In this document: positions 18,323 to 27,165 of the stretch, piece by piece
How positions within the stretch are numbered: the stretch's first letter is position 1
Layout: every line of letters starts with the position of its first letter
Origin: Flavobacterium lipolyticum
GTDB taxonomy: Bacteria; Bacteroidota; Bacteroidia; Flavobacteriales; Flavobacteriaceae
DNA: 64,000 bases
Assembly (NCBI RefSeq): GCF_020905335.1
Contig: NZ_JAJJMN010000002.1
Location: forward strand, 868,001-932,000
Direction: 5' to 3'
Notes under the pieces: model-generated
What the model saw: the letters and a program-made list of their open reading frames with translations, nothing else
The model's database searches: none
Told to the model about the DNA's origin: nothing
Translations under genes and position numbers: made by a program

Positions 18323-20056
18323 ATGCAGCTATTTGATTGGATCGTACTGATCGTTACTCTTTTATTCATCGTTGGGTACGGCTCTTGGAAAACCAAAGGA
18401 AGTAAAAACGTCGAAGATTTTATTCTTGGAAACAACGAAACTCCCTGGTATACCGTCGGACTATCCGTTATGGCTACTCAAGCCAGTGCTATTACTTTTC
18501 TTTCGACTCCAGGACAGGCCTATCATGACGGAATGGGTTTCATACAGTTCTATTTTGGACTGCCAATTGCCATGATTGTGATTTGTGTGACTTTTATTCC
18601 TCTTTATCATAAAAATAAAGTATTTACCGCTTATGAGTTTCTGGAAAAGAGATTCGATTTAAAAACCCGTTCTCTGGCTGCCATTTTATTTTTAGTTCAG
18701 AGAGGTTTAGGAACCGGTTTAACCATTTATGCACCGGCGATTATTCTCTCGGCTCTTTTGGGGTGGAATTTAACTCTAATGAACATTATAATCGGGGTTA
18801 TGGTTATCATTTATACCTTTTCCGGAGGAACAAAGGCAGTAAACGTGACTCAGAAGCAGCAAATGTTTGTAATCATGTCGGGAATGTTTATCACTTTTTT
18901 CCTGATTCTGCACTACCTGCCAAACGATATGACTTTTACCAGTGCGCTGCACATTGCCGGAGCCAACGATAAAATGAATATTGTCGATTTCTCTTTTGAT
19001 CCGGAAGAAAAATATACTTTCTGGAGTGGAATCACTGGTGGTTTTTTCCTCGCTCTTGCCTATTTCGGAACCGATCAATCGCAGGTTGGTCGCTATTTAT
19101 CCGGAAAATCAGTTCGTGAAAGTCAAATGGGACTAATCATGAATGGACTTTTAAAGGTTCCTATGCAATTCTTTATTCTGCTGACCGGAGTTATGGTTTT
19201 TGTCTTTTTTCAGTTCAATCCCGTTCCGTTAAATTTCAATCCCAACAATAAAATTGTCATCGAAAAATCACCTTACAAAGAGGAGTACCATGCTTTAGAG
19301 AAAAAACTAAGCAGTTTATCAGAAGACAAAAAAGTGATCAATTTATTATACATCGACCAGCTGAATCAGGATTTCGACAATCCGATTTTACGAAAAGAAC
19401 TGGTTACATTGTCCAATAAAGAAAAAGACCTTCGTGACCGTGCCAAAGAAATCATTTCCAAGGCTGATAGCAACAGTGAAACTAATGATAAAGATTACGT
19501 CTTCTTTCATTTTATTCTCAATTACTTGCCAAAAGGATTAATTGGTCTACTTTTAGCCGTAATTCTTTCAGCCGCAATGTCTTCAACGGCTTCAGGGTTA
19601 AATGCTTTAGCGTCGACGACTGCCATTGATATTTACAAACGAAATCTGAAAACTGAAAAATCGGAAAAACATTATCTGAACGCGACCAAGTTTTTCACCT
19701 TATTCTGGGGAATTGTAGCGATACTTTTTGCCTGCGTGGGAACTTTGTTCGAAAACTTAATTCAATTGGTAAACATTATTGGATCTATTTTCTACGGAAC
19801 CGTTCTGGGCATCTTTTTAGTCGGCTTCTATCTCCGACGCGTAAAGGCCAAAGCCATGTTTTATAGTGCTATAATCAGTCAGCTTACCATATTTATCATT
19901 TATTATTTTATGATTGCAATTTACCCGAGCGGTCAGGAAAAACTGGGGTACTTATGGTTGAATTTCATTGGAGCCATTCTGACAATTGTTCTCTCATTAT
20001 TCATGCAGCTGGCCTTTTTTAGAAATGAACCGGACGCAGAGGAAATCATTATCTAG
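18323..20056 (+). CDS. sodium:solute symporter (SSS family)
   Basis: 577 residues and about 13 membrane helices. SSS features include the N-terminal GYGSWKTKGSKNVEDFILGNNETPW segment, GTKAVNVTQKQQMFV after helix 4-5, and SAAMSSTASGLNALASTTAIDIYKR in the Na2-site helix. A charged cytoplasmic insertion of about 75 residues (about 313-390, rich in Lys/Glu/Asp) interrupts the core before that helix. It follows a PIG-L deacetylase and a small membrane peptide, so a sugar or amino-sugar derivative is a plausible substrate (inference). A terminator lies downstream. Confidence 0.9.
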   Translation: MQLFDWIVLIVTLLFIVGYGSWKTKGSKNVEDFILGNNETPWYTVGLSVMATQASAITFLSTPGQAYHDGMGFIQFYFGLPIAMIVICVTFIPLYHKNKVFTAYEFLEKRFDLKTRSLAAILFLVQRGLGTGLTIYAPAIILSALLGWNLTLMNIIIGVMVIIYTFSGGTKAVNVTQKQQMFVIMSGMFITFFLILHYLPNDMTFTSALHIAGANDKMNIVDFSFDPEEKYTFWSGITGGFFLALAYFGTDQSQVGRYLSGKSVRESQMGLIMNGLLKVPMQFFILLTGVMVFVFFQFNPVPLNFNPNNKIVIEKSPYKEEYHALEKKLSSLSEDKKVINLLYIDQLNQDFDNPILRKELVTLSNKEKDLRDRAKEIISKADSNSETNDKDYVFFHFILNYLPKGLIGLLLAVILSAAMSSTASGLNALASTTAIDIYKRNLKTEKSEKHYLNATKFFTLFWGIVAILFACVGTLFENLIQLVNIIGSIFYGTVLGIFLVGFYLRRVKAKAMFYSAIISQLTIFIIYYFMIAIYPSGQEKLGYLWLNFIGAILTIVLSLFMQLAFFRNEPDAEEIII

Positions 20057-20122
20057 TAATTCTAAAACCTAAATTTAGCATACAGCCTTTTCAAGTTAAA
20101 AAAATTAAACCCAGACAATTAA

Positions 20123-20166
20123 AAAATAATCTTCTAAATTTGATTTTGGAAGATTATTTTTTTTTA
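20123..20166 (+). terminator. terminator of the deacetylase-symporter operon
   Basis: AATAATCTTC (20125-20134) pairs with GAAGATTATT from 20149, followed by nine or more T. Confidence 0.8.
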
Positions 20167-20247
20167 TAAGCTGTAGTGGATAATCTGGTAATTCAAAACC
20201 ATCTAACAACTAATATTTTACTTCAGCTAATTCTTCGACAAAATTTT

Positions 20248-20255
20248 TATCTTTG
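20248..20255 (+). promoter_or_regulatory. -7 box of the sensor-like gene
   Basis: TATCTTTG, exact TAnnTTTG match, 28 bp before the ATG at 20284. No clear -33 element. Confidence 0.45.
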
Positions 20256-20283
20256 AGAAAGCAACCGTTTAAATTCCAACTCT

Positions 20284-20913
20284 ATGAAAGATTTGAAAAA
20301 ATACAGCAATAAGACTAAAGCTGCTTTTATTTTATTGATTGTAATGCTTCTAATTCTTCTGGGGAATTTCAATACACTTCTAAATTCAAAAAATGTAAAT
20401 GAAAATATTAACGCAATTTACAAAGACCGCTTAGTGGTTGCGCATTACATTTTTCAATACTCCAAAGAACTCCATTTTATAAAATCGGAAGCCGAAAAAC
20501 TGGATTTAAGCGATACTATCAAAAAAGACGAAATCATTCAGACATTAAATATTATCCACACCATTGACGATTTATATGCCAAAACTGTACTGACCGATAC
20601 GGAAAAACAGTATTTCGATGCTTTTTTAAATTCCTGTAAAGAAATAAACCATCAGGTTGCTGCCAAAAACTGGAATAAAATTGCCGTTTCAAGCAATGAA
20701 GCTCTAAAAACCTTAGAAGCTTTATCCCAAATTCAGATTCAGGAAGGAAAAGCAAAACTCGCGAGTGCCAATGCGATGTACAGTAAAAACAATAGTCTTG
20801 GGCAATTGCAAATTGCACTTCTCATTATTTTGGGCAGCATCACAGTTTACCTTTTGATTGTCAAGAAAATTAAAAAAAGTATTAAAATTCCTGAGCCGCC
20901 AAGTTTGAACTAA
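20284..20913 (+). CDS. four-helix-bundle (MCP-like) sensor protein without signalling domain
   Basis: 209 residues with two membrane helices (about 13-32 and 177-195) flanking a helical extracytoplasmic region of about 140 residues. This matches the 4HB_MCP ligand-binding layout of chemoreceptors. There is no HAMP or methyl-accepting domain: after the second helix only about 15 basic residues remain (KKIKKSIKIPEPPSLN). It may act as a stand-alone sensor or stalk. The family assignment rests on topology and helical pattern. Confidence 0.6.
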   Translation: MKDLKKYSNKTKAAFILLIVMLLILLGNFNTLLNSKNVNENINAIYKDRLVVAHYIFQYSKELHFIKSEAEKLDLSDTIKKDEIIQTLNIIHTIDDLYAKTVLTDTEKQYFDAFLNSCKEINHQVAAKNWNKIAVSSNEALKTLEALSQIQIQEGKAKLASANAMYSKNNSLGQLQIALLIILGSITVYLLIVKKIKKSIKIPEPPSLN

Positions 20914-22031
20914 TTTTAGGATGTGTTCTCATTAAGAATGTTACGAATTTAATGCGCTGAGTTTTACGGATTCGTTTCACAAAAATACAGATTTGTTTTT
21001 TTAGCATTTTAACCAATATTGTGCTCATTTGGCACAAGAAACTGTATTACTCTTTAAAATCAAACATTTACAAACTTTTCCCCGATAAATTATGTCGCTC
21101 CTTCGGAGCTTTTTATTGTATTGGATAATTTTGTTATGGCTATAACTATTTCGCTCCTTCGGAGCTTGATCAGAAATTTTCCTTCATGAGAATGATACAT
21201 AAAAAAAAACCGTGAAAATCCGCGTTTTCGTGAAACGAATCCGCTACATCCGCGTCTAGAACCGAGGTATATATCTCCATTTCAATATCAATATCAATGT
21301 CAAAAATAACGCTATCTATTACTTTAATTTCCTGCCCTCTTCTTTAATTGGCAAATCACCGAAGTTTCTTCCTTGTGGAGATAATTCTGTTAAACCTATT
21401 TCGCTCCTTCGGAGCTTGACTCAAAATTATCCTTCATGAATAATACATAAAAAAATCCGTTCAAATCCGCGTTTTCGTGAAACGAATCCGCTACATCCGC
21501 GTCTAAAACCGAGGTATATATCTCCATTTCAATATCAATGTCAATGTCAATGTCAAAAATAACGCTATCTATTACTTTAATTTCCTGCCCTCTTCTTTCA
21601 TTGGCAAATCACCGAAGTTTCTTCCTTGTGGAGATAATTCTGTTAAACCTATTTCGCTCCTTCGGAGCTAGACTCAAAATTATCCTTCATGAGAATGATA
21701 CATGAAAAAATCCGTGTTAATCCGCGTTTTCGTGAAACGAATCCGCTACATCCGCGTCTAAAACCGAGGTATATAACTCCATTTCAATATCAATGTCAAT
21801 GTCAAAAATAACGCTATCTATTACTTCAATTCCTGCCCTCTTCTTTCATTGGCAAATCACCGAAGTTTCTTCCTTGTGGAGATAATTCTGTTAAACCTAT
21901 TTCGCTCCTTCGGAGCTTGACTCAAAATTTTCCTTCATGAGAATGATACATGAAAAAAAATCCGTGAAAATCCGCGTCTAAAACCAAGGTATATACCTCC
22001 ATTTCAATATCAATGTCAGAACTAATGCTAT
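20914..22031. repeat. tandem array of about 250 bp units
   Basis: A GC-rich palindrome CGCTCCTTCGGAGC recurs at 21096, 21152, 21402, 21655 and 21903. From 21152 the spacing is 250, 253 and 248 bp. Each unit then has a segment ending in CGTGAAACGAATCCGCTACATCC, a CAATATCAATGTCAATGTC stretch, and a segment that on minus would read DLPIKEEGRKLK-stop, nearly the same as the C-terminus of the adjacent DUF1348 gene ([12 protein letters not shown]). The last partial copy merges into that gene at about 22037. No intact gene lies in the array. Confidence 0.8.
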
Positions 22032-22445
22032 CTACTTCAATTTCCTGTCCTCTTCTTTAATTGGCAAGTCATTTATACTGGCGAATCGCTTTTGCATAAG
22101 TCCATTAGCATCAAACTCCCAGTTTTCATTTCCGTAGGCTCTGAACCAGTTTCCATCCGGAGTCTGATATTCGTACTCAAATCGCACGGCAATTCTGTTT
22201 TCTGTATGTGCCCAATATTCTTTTTTGAGTTTGTAATGTCTTTCCTTCTCCCATTTTTGAGTCAAAAAACGAATGATGGCCTCTCTTCCATTGACAAACT
22301 GATCTCTGTTTCGCCATTCGCTATCAACGGTATACGCTTTTGAAACACGCTCAGGATCCTGACTGTTCCAGGCGTCTTCTGCCAATTGAATTTTTTCTAA
22401 TGCCGTTTCATAAGTAAAAGGCGGCAATGGTAACTTCTGTTCCAT
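22032..22445 (-). CDS. DUF1348 / NTF2-like (SnoaL-fold) protein
   Basis: 137 residues. Motifs [31 protein letters not shown] and [25 protein letters not shown] identify the DUF1348 branch of the NTF2-like fold. No catalytic role is established for this family. It starts 2 bp after the stop of the TetR regulator and must be in the same transcript, so it is likely autoregulated with it. Its 3' end is copied into the repeat array downstream. Confidence 0.85.
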   Translation of the reverse strand: MEQKLPLPPFTYETALEKIQLAEDAWNSQDPERVSKAYTVDSEWRNRDQFVNGREAIIRFLTQKWEKERHYKLKKEYWAHTENRIAVRFEYEYQTPDGNWFRAYGNENWEFDANGLMQKRFASINDLPIKEEDRKLK

Positions 22446-22447
22446 AA

Positions 22448-22972
22448 CTATAAAATTAAAGTTTGAATTATTTTCTTGGATTGCTCGATAAGATGATTTG
22501 ATTGGAATAACTGACTTTCGATGATACAGCTTTCAAACAGTAAATAAATATGATCTGCCAAAAGCTCATTTTCAATCTCCGCTTTAAAGTAATTTCGTAA
22601 GTCTGATTTATGGCTATGAATGACACTCAGTACTTTCTCATTATCTGGAGGTATTTCTGAAAGTAGGTTCAAAAAACTACACCCTCTGAAATTTTCCTTT
22701 TGATTCATGGCTATTAAAAAGTCAAAAGAAGTCAAAACTTTTAATTTAGAATCTTTTTGATCTGAAGTGAATTGTTCTAGCTTCGCAAACCAATATTCAT
22801 GACGCCACTCTAAAAAGGCGACACATAAATCTTCTTTTGATTTAAAATGCTGATAAAAACTCGCTTTTGCCACTTTCGCTTCTTCAATAATCTGATTTAT
22901 ACCTGTGGAATTATATCCTTGGGTATGAAACAAAACGGAGGCTTTATCTAAAATTCGTTCTTTGGGCTGCAT
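22448..22972 (-). CDS. TetR/AcrR-family transcriptional repressor
   Basis: 174 residues. N-terminal helix-turn-helix (about 5-50: [45 protein letters not shown], split here as family hallmark residues Gly-Tyr-x-x-Thr-Gly and Phe-Tyr-x-His-Phe) and a helical ligand-binding domain. The gene is first in a two-gene operon with the DUF1348 protein. A palindromic operator at 23022-23035 overlaps the likely -33 region of its own promoter, so repression of the operon by its product is the simplest model. The inducer is unknown. Confidence 0.9.
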   Translation of the reverse strand: MQPKERILDKASVLFHTQGYNSTGINQIIEEAKVAKASFYQHFKSKEDLCVAFLEWRHEYWFAKLEQFTSDQKDSKLKVLTSFDFLIAMNQKENFRGCSFLNLLSEIPPDNEKVLSVIHSHKSDLRNYFKAEIENELLADHIYLLFESCIIESQLFQSNHLIEQSKKIIQTLIL

Positions 22973-22994
22973 GTTTGGTTTACGTTTGGAAGTA

Positions 22995-23002
22995 CAAATG
23001 TA
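22995..23002 (-). promoter_or_regulatory. -7 box of the tetR-DUF1348 operon
   Basis: TACATTTG on the minus strand, an exact TAnnTTTG match, 22 bp before the ATG at 22972. Confidence 0.55.
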
Positions 23003-23021
23003 AACAATTTTTAATAAAAAC

Positions 23022-23035
23022 AGACAGGTCTGTCT
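23022..23035. promoter_or_regulatory. TetR-type operator
   Basis: AGACAG-GT-CTGTCT, a perfect 6+6 palindrome, centred about 30 bp upstream of the -7 box. It would cover the -33 region. Confidence 0.7.
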
Positions 23036-23139
23036 ATTTTAAATAAATCTTCTATTTTTTTTAACCGCAAAGAACGCGAAGGTTTACGCAAAGTACAGCA
23101 GGGTGAATTCTGAAATATTTTTTTAAGACTTCCCAAGCA

Positions 23140-23218
23140 ATACTAAATAAAAAATCCAAATTCCAAATCCCAATTGAACATTGGAATCTGGAATTTGGAT
23201 TTTTAAAATTTAGAATTT
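23140..23218. repeat. long imperfect hairpin in the intergenic region
   Basis: AAATCCAAATTCCAAATCC pairs with GGAATTTGGATTT about 30 bp on. The same motif occurs at 34230-34285. It may end transcription of the minus-strand DUF2911 gene. The stretch 23060-23100 also looks like a degenerate dispersed repeat (AACCGCAAAGAACGCGAAGG). Confidence 0.55.
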
Positions 23219-23235
23219 AATAATTCAGTGAATTA

Positions 23236-24078
23236 TTATCTGCTCCACTCAGCGATACTGTCTTTATTTAATTTTACGTAGTCTTGATTTTTAGCAGCTT
23301 CTGCAGCAGCAAGGGAAATTTTAGCGGTTTCAATTGCTCCTTTTTTATCTCCTTGTTTTGCCTGAATTTGCGATTTCAATCTTAAAATGTAATATGGTTT
23401 ATCAGCGCTAAGGTCTAATGATTTATCTATATAAGTTCTGGCAGTTTCGATGTTTCCGTTTGCCTGAAACAAGTAAGTTGCAGCTGAAAAATAATCGTTT
23501 GAACTTGGTCCTCCTAAAACTTTCTCAATACTTGCCGTAGCCGTTTTTGCAGTTGGTACTTCAAACTTTAATGCTACATGAGAATTTTCCCAGGACATTT
23601 CTAAATAACCGTAGTTTGGGTCTAAACCATTAATTCCAATAGTAAAAGTCTCTACCGGAGTTGGCAATGCATCTTCTTTCACCGTGGTTCTCAAAGCTAC
23701 ATAAGCATCACTCCAGTTTTCAGGTAATCCCCAGTTATCAGTAGAAAGGTAAAAAATAACTTCCCAGCTTTCAATTTTAGGAATCGTATAAATTGCATAT
23801 TTACCTTTTTTCAATGTTTTCCCGTCGATCACTACATCATCACTAAAATTAATGATCGTGTTTTCATTAGCTCCGGTTCTCCATAATTTTCCAAACGGAA
23901 CCAGATTTCCAAATACAGCTCTTCCTCTGGCACCCGGTCTTGAATAGGTAACTTCAACGTCAGTCAATCCAACGGTTTGCTTGATATATCCTTTAGGACT
24001 CGCTTGCGGAGTTTTTATTTGTGCTTCTGTAGCAAAAGGAGCCAAAACAATGGCTAATGCGATAAGTAGTTTTTTCAT
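23236..24078 (-). CDS. DUF2911 protein with C-terminal TPR-like segment
   Basis: 280 residues, signal peptide 1-19 (ATEAQ). DUF2911 occupies about 22-170 with motifs VTYSRPGARGR, FGKLWRTGANE, GKYAIYTIP and VIFYLSTDNWG. The C-terminal part (about 190-275) is helical with repeated tetratricopeptide-like pairs (YFSAATYLFQANGNIETARTYIDKSL). Typical of secreted Bacteroidota proteins of unknown role. A TAAATTTG box at 24102-24109 on minus lies 23 bp upstream of the ATG. Confidence 0.87.
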   Translation of the reverse strand: MKKLLIALAIVLAPFATEAQIKTPQASPKGYIKQTVGLTDVEVTYSRPGARGRAVFGNLVPFGKLWRTGANENTIINFSDDVVIDGKTLKKGKYAIYTIPKIESWEVIFYLSTDNWGLPENWSDAYVALRTTVKEDALPTPVETFTIGINGLDPNYGYLEMSWENSHVALKFEVPTAKTATASIEKVLGGPSSNDYFSAATYLFQANGNIETARTYIDKSLDLSADKPYYILRLKSQIQAKQGDKKGAIETAKISLAAAEAAKNQDYVKLNKDSIAEWSR

Positions 24079-24101
24079 TTTGTTAGTTTATTTTGTTCCC
24101 T

Positions 24102-24109
24102 CAAATTTA
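24102..24109 (-). promoter_or_regulatory. -7 box of the DUF2911 gene
   Basis: TAAATTTG on minus, exact TAnnTTTG match, 23 bp before the start. No clear -33 TTG. Confidence 0.45.
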
Positions 24110-24148
24110 CAAATTCAATTAGCGAATAAATGTTAAATTTAACTTAAT

Positions 24149-24811
24149 TCAAGCGTCTAACTGTGATATTTTTTGCGCATTCAGCTCACTAAAGTGATTG
24201 ATAATCAAATCAGCATCTGATAAATCCTGTAATTTCGAATGATGACTGTTATACCCTACACAATATACGCCAGCGCCTTTTGCTGCTTTCACCCCATTTG
24301 TACTGTCTTCAATGATAATACAGTTTTCTTTTGGAGCTTTCGATAGCGAAGCTGCATGTACAAAAATGGCCGGATTTGGCTTAGATTGCGGAAAATCTTC
24401 ACCACTGACAATATCGGTAAAATACTGGTGCAAATTGAATCTGGTAAACACACGTTCAATCGTTACTTTTGAAGCCGAAGAAGCCAAAATTAACTGTATT
24501 CCGTTAGCGTATAGATCTTTGATCAAATCTTCAACACCTTCTAATAAGTACAAATCTTCTTTGGTATCAAAGGCGTCATTAAAAATATTTCTTTTTCGTT
24601 GGATTAAATCTTCAACTTCGTGCTCAATTGTTGGAAAAAGCTCTTTTAGAGTCTGAAAGGTATTTCGTGTCGAAAATCCGGTAAACGAAGTGTACATCTC
24701 TTCCGTTACTGTAATATTCAGTTCGGTAAATTGTTTGTAATAAGCATAACGATGTACAGGTTCAGTGTCTACAATGACACCATCCATATCGAAGATTACT
24801 GTTTTTATCAT
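24149..24811 (-). CDS. HAD phosphatase, beta-phosphoglucomutase-like
   Basis: 220 residues. Motif I FDMDGVIVDTEP (Asp8, Asp10), cap domain about 15-90, motif II LASSAS, motif III around SKPNPAIF, and motif IV IIEDSTNGVKAAKGAG. The TEP after motif I and the helical cap are typical of the beta-PGM/DOG1-like subclass that acts on small phosphosugars. It stands alone between two repeat-containing gaps. Substrate cannot be read from sequence. Confidence 0.87.
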   Translation of the reverse strand: MIKTVIFDMDGVIVDTEPVHRYAYYKQFTELNITVTEEMYTSFTGFSTRNTFQTLKELFPTIEHEVEDLIQRKRNIFNDAFDTKEDLYLLEGVEDLIKDLYANGIQLILASSASKVTIERVFTRFNLHQYFTDIVSGEDFPQSKPNPAIFVHAASLSKAPKENCIIIEDSTNGVKAAKGAGVYCVGYNSHHSKLQDLSDADLIINHFSELNAQKISQLDA

Positions 24812-24825
24812 TTTTTTTTAGTTAC

Positions 24826-24962
24826 TAAGGTTGTGAGGGGCTAAGGTTCTAAGTTTTTTTCTTAAGGTACTAAGGTACTGAGATTCTAAGGTTCTGAGTT
24901 TTTTTTCTGAAACTTATTTGCTAAAGACTTAGTACCTCAGAACCTTAGTATCTTAGAACCTT
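24826..24962. repeat. octamer repeats arranged as an inverted pair
   Basis: Left half: tandem AAGGTTCT/AAGGTACT-type octamers on plus (24829-24900). Right half: the complement, TTAGTACC/TCAGAACC (24928-24962). The halves can pair into one long hairpin in the gap between the HAD and TcdA genes. A related single segment is at 8708-8743. Confidence 0.75.
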
Positions 24963-24964
24963 TT

Positions 24965-25681
24965 CTACTCCTTCTTCAGCAAATAACGAATCACTGTTTC
25001 AGCAACATGCAGACCAAATAATCCCGGCATATAACTGTTGGTTCCGTAGAATGATTTTTTGAAGTTTTTCCCGTCTGTTAGTTTTAAACTTTTCTCGTCC
25101 TGAATTTCAGAAGAGAAAACTACTTTTAATTTGTTTATTTTTTCGGCTTTTAGACGCTTTCTGATTGTTTTAGAGAAGTAACAGTTTATTGTTTTTGAGA
25201 TATCCGTTACTTTTACTTTCGAAGCCAGCATTTTTCCGCCCGCACCCATACTGCTGATAATTTTTACTCTCTTACGTTTTGCAGCAATGATCAGGTTTAA
25301 TTTTGGTGTGATACTGTCGATACAATCCAACACATAATCAAACTCAGAAGAAACCATCTCAAAAGCTCTTTCAGGAGACAAAAACTCCTGTACTCTCGTT
25401 AGCTTCAATTCCGGATTGATGTCCATCAAACGGTCTCCAACAATCGTAATTTTAGGTTGACCAACAGTGGAGTGCAAAGCCGGTAATTGTCTGTTAATGT
25501 TTGTAATATCTACTACATCGCCATCAACAATAGTCATACTTCCTACTCCTGCTCTTGCCAAAAATTCAGCTGCAAATGATCCAACTCCTCCTAAACCTAC
25601 TACCAACACATTGGAATTTTGTAGGTTTTGCAATCCTTCTTTCGTAAATAAAAGCTCGGCTCTTTCTGTCCACTCTGCCAT
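24965..25681 (-). CDS. tcdA: tRNA threonylcarbamoyladenosine dehydratase (TcdA/CsdL)
   Basis: 238 residues, normal for TcdA. E1-like ThiF fold with the ATP loop VVGLGGVGSFAAEFLARAG (about 26-44), DGDVVDITNINRQ (Asp and Arg for adenylation), and DCIDSITPKLNLI. The C-terminal half has the family-typical KTINCYFSKTIRKRLK segment. TcdA cyclises t6A at position 37 of ANN-decoding tRNAs to ct6A. Monocistronic between two repeat regions. Confidence 0.92.
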   Translation of the reverse strand: MAEWTERAELLFTKEGLQNLQNSNVLVVGLGGVGSFAAEFLARAGVGSMTIVDGDVVDITNINRQLPALHSTVGQPKITIVGDRLMDINPELKLTRVQEFLSPERAFEMVSSEFDYVLDCIDSITPKLNLIIAAKRKRVKIISSMGAGGKMLASKVKVTDISKTINCYFSKTIRKRLKAEKINKLKVVFSSEIQDEKSLKLTDGKNFKKSFYGTNSYMPGLFGLHVAETVIRYLLKKE

Positions 25682-25717
25682 ATGTTAATCTTGTTATTTT
25701 TGTTTATTTTTTTATTT

Positions 25718-25826
25718 GTTTCAGGTTTCAGTTTATTTGTTTCAGGTTTCAAGTTTCAAGTTTCAGGTTTCAGGTTTCAGGTTTCAAGTTTCAAGTTTCA
25801 GGTTTCAGGTTTCAAGTTTCAGGTTT
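25718..25826. repeat. heptamer tandem repeat, GTTTCAG/GTTTCAA
   Basis: About 14 tandem copies of a 7 bp unit alternating G and A at the last base. The open frame through it is low-complexity and not a gene. Confidence 0.9.
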
Positions 25827-25890
25827 TACGTTGGTCAGTTCGAGCGAAGTCGAGAACTTTTTGGAATTTAGATTTTCTAAAATTGAAATT

Positions 25891-26550
25891 TTAATTCTCA
25901 TTACTTTTCCCAAAAACAGCATTGAAATTATCCGACACAATCTTTTGCAATTCTTTAATGGTTAAACCTTTATATTGCGATGCCAATTCATAAACCTGCT
26001 CTATACTTTCCTCAATCGTATCCGTTTCCAAAAAAAAGCGATCCTTAGGTATGGTCTGAAAAACAGTTTTTAAATCGGGATTTCGCAAAAGATATTTTCC
26101 AAACGAAATATAAAATCCTTCTTTAATTAGCTGCGCGGCAATCTGACCGTTTTTTGAAAAACCATGAACAATCATCGGAACCGAAATTTTCATTCTCTTC
26201 TTCAATGCAATCATTTCCTGAAAAGCAGCAACACAATGGATGACAACCGGTTTTTGATACTTCTCCGCCAGTGCCAGTTGCTTTTCAAAAACGATTAATT
26301 GCTGTTCCAACGGAATCTCGATTCGCTTGTCTAAGCCGCATTCACCGATAGCCAGACAATTATTCGATTGTAATTTTTCTTCTATAATTTTCAATTCAGC
26401 ATCAATTTGATCCTCTTTTATGTACCAAGGGTGAATTCCTATGGAATAAAACGGAATCGAAGCATCAAACTCCTGTGGGTATTGATTGACCAATTCCAGC
26501 ACATTGGCTTGATTTTTAAAGTGATGGGTATGAAAATTAAAAAATTCCAT
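25891..26550 (-). CDS. TatD-family metal-dependent hydrolase
   Basis: 219 residues, slightly shorter than typical TatD (about 260). Metal ligands are visible in order: FHTHH (7-10), GECGLD (Glu70), VIHC (His105), IVHGF (His129) and LETDT (Asp177). The family acts as DNase or D-aminoacyl-tRNA-type hydrolase; the substrate here is unproven. The ATG follows the stop of the upstream DUF1684 gene with no gap, so the two are co-translated. Confidence 0.88.
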   Translation of the reverse strand: MEFFNFHTHHFKNQANVLELVNQYPQEFDASIPFYSIGIHPWYIKEDQIDAELKIIEEKLQSNNCLAIGECGLDKRIEIPLEQQLIVFEKQLALAEKYQKPVVIHCVAAFQEMIALKKRMKISVPMIVHGFSKNGQIAAQLIKEGFYISFGKYLLRNPDLKTVFQTIPKDRFFLETDTIEESIEQVYELASQYKGLTIKELQKIVSDNFNAVFGKSNEN

Positions 26551-27150
26551 TTAATGAAATGCTTTAACTCCCGCTTTGATTTCTACATTCAGATCGTTTT
26601 CCAAAGGAACTATCGGACATGAATATTTATGATTATAAGCGCAATACGGATTGTAGGCCATATTAAAATCAACCGCAATTGTGTTTCCTTTTGGAACTTT
26701 TAAATCAATGTATCTTCCTCCGATGTAACTTCCTTTACCCGAAGTTAAATCTGAAAATGGTAAGAACAGATGATCTTTATACTCCTTCGTTTTCGAAAGT
26801 TCTATGTTTCTGTAAACATTCAATTTAAGGGCCACTCCGTCAATTGTAAAATATAAAGTTCCGTATTTGATGTATTTTGGCGTTCTTGTTCCGGTCGTTT
26901 TCATTTCGAAAACTTTTTCATTTTGTGCTTTCTCTAATTTTGCAGTCACAAAATACTTTGCATTTATGGGATAAAAATCTAAACTTTTAAAGGCTTTCAG
27001 ATCTTCCGCCATTAACGGACTCGTCTTAGCATCAGCATATTCTGAATTTATTGTCTTTTGAAACTTTTCACTTTCCTTTTGATCAAATTTACTTTGTCCC
27101 AAGCAAAAATTAATCGCTAACAATACTAAAAAAACTATACTTTTTTTCAT
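26551..27150 (-). CDS. DUF1684 protein
   Basis: 199 residues from the ATG at 27150. A longer frame from 27204 is rejected because the promoter at 27166-27196 lies within it and the signal peptide (KKSIVFLVLLAINFCLGQ) starts at 27150. The C-terminal DUF1684 signature is present: GGRYIDL, FNMAYNPYCAYNHKYSCP and NDLNVEIKAG. Secreted, function unknown. Forms a two-gene operon with the TatD-like gene. Confidence 0.87.
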   Translation of the reverse strand: MKKSIVFLVLLAINFCLGQSKFDQKESEKFQKTINSEYADAKTSPLMAEDLKAFKSLDFYPINAKYFVTAKLEKAQNEKVFEMKTTGTRTPKYIKYGTLYFTIDGVALKLNVYRNIELSKTKEYKDHLFLPFSDLTSGKGSYIGGRYIDLKVPKGNTIAVDFNMAYNPYCAYNHKYSCPIVPLENDLNVEIKAGVKAFH

Positions 27151-27165
27151 CTTAGAAATTTTGAG

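Noticed and set aside
22032..22445. Frameshifted or truncated DUF1348 gene
   Set aside because: The frame is intact at the usual length; only extra copies of its 3' end are found downstream.
25682..25894. Plus-strand frame of about 70 codons after tcdA
   Set aside because: It is a translation of the GTTTCAR heptamer array and is low-complexity.
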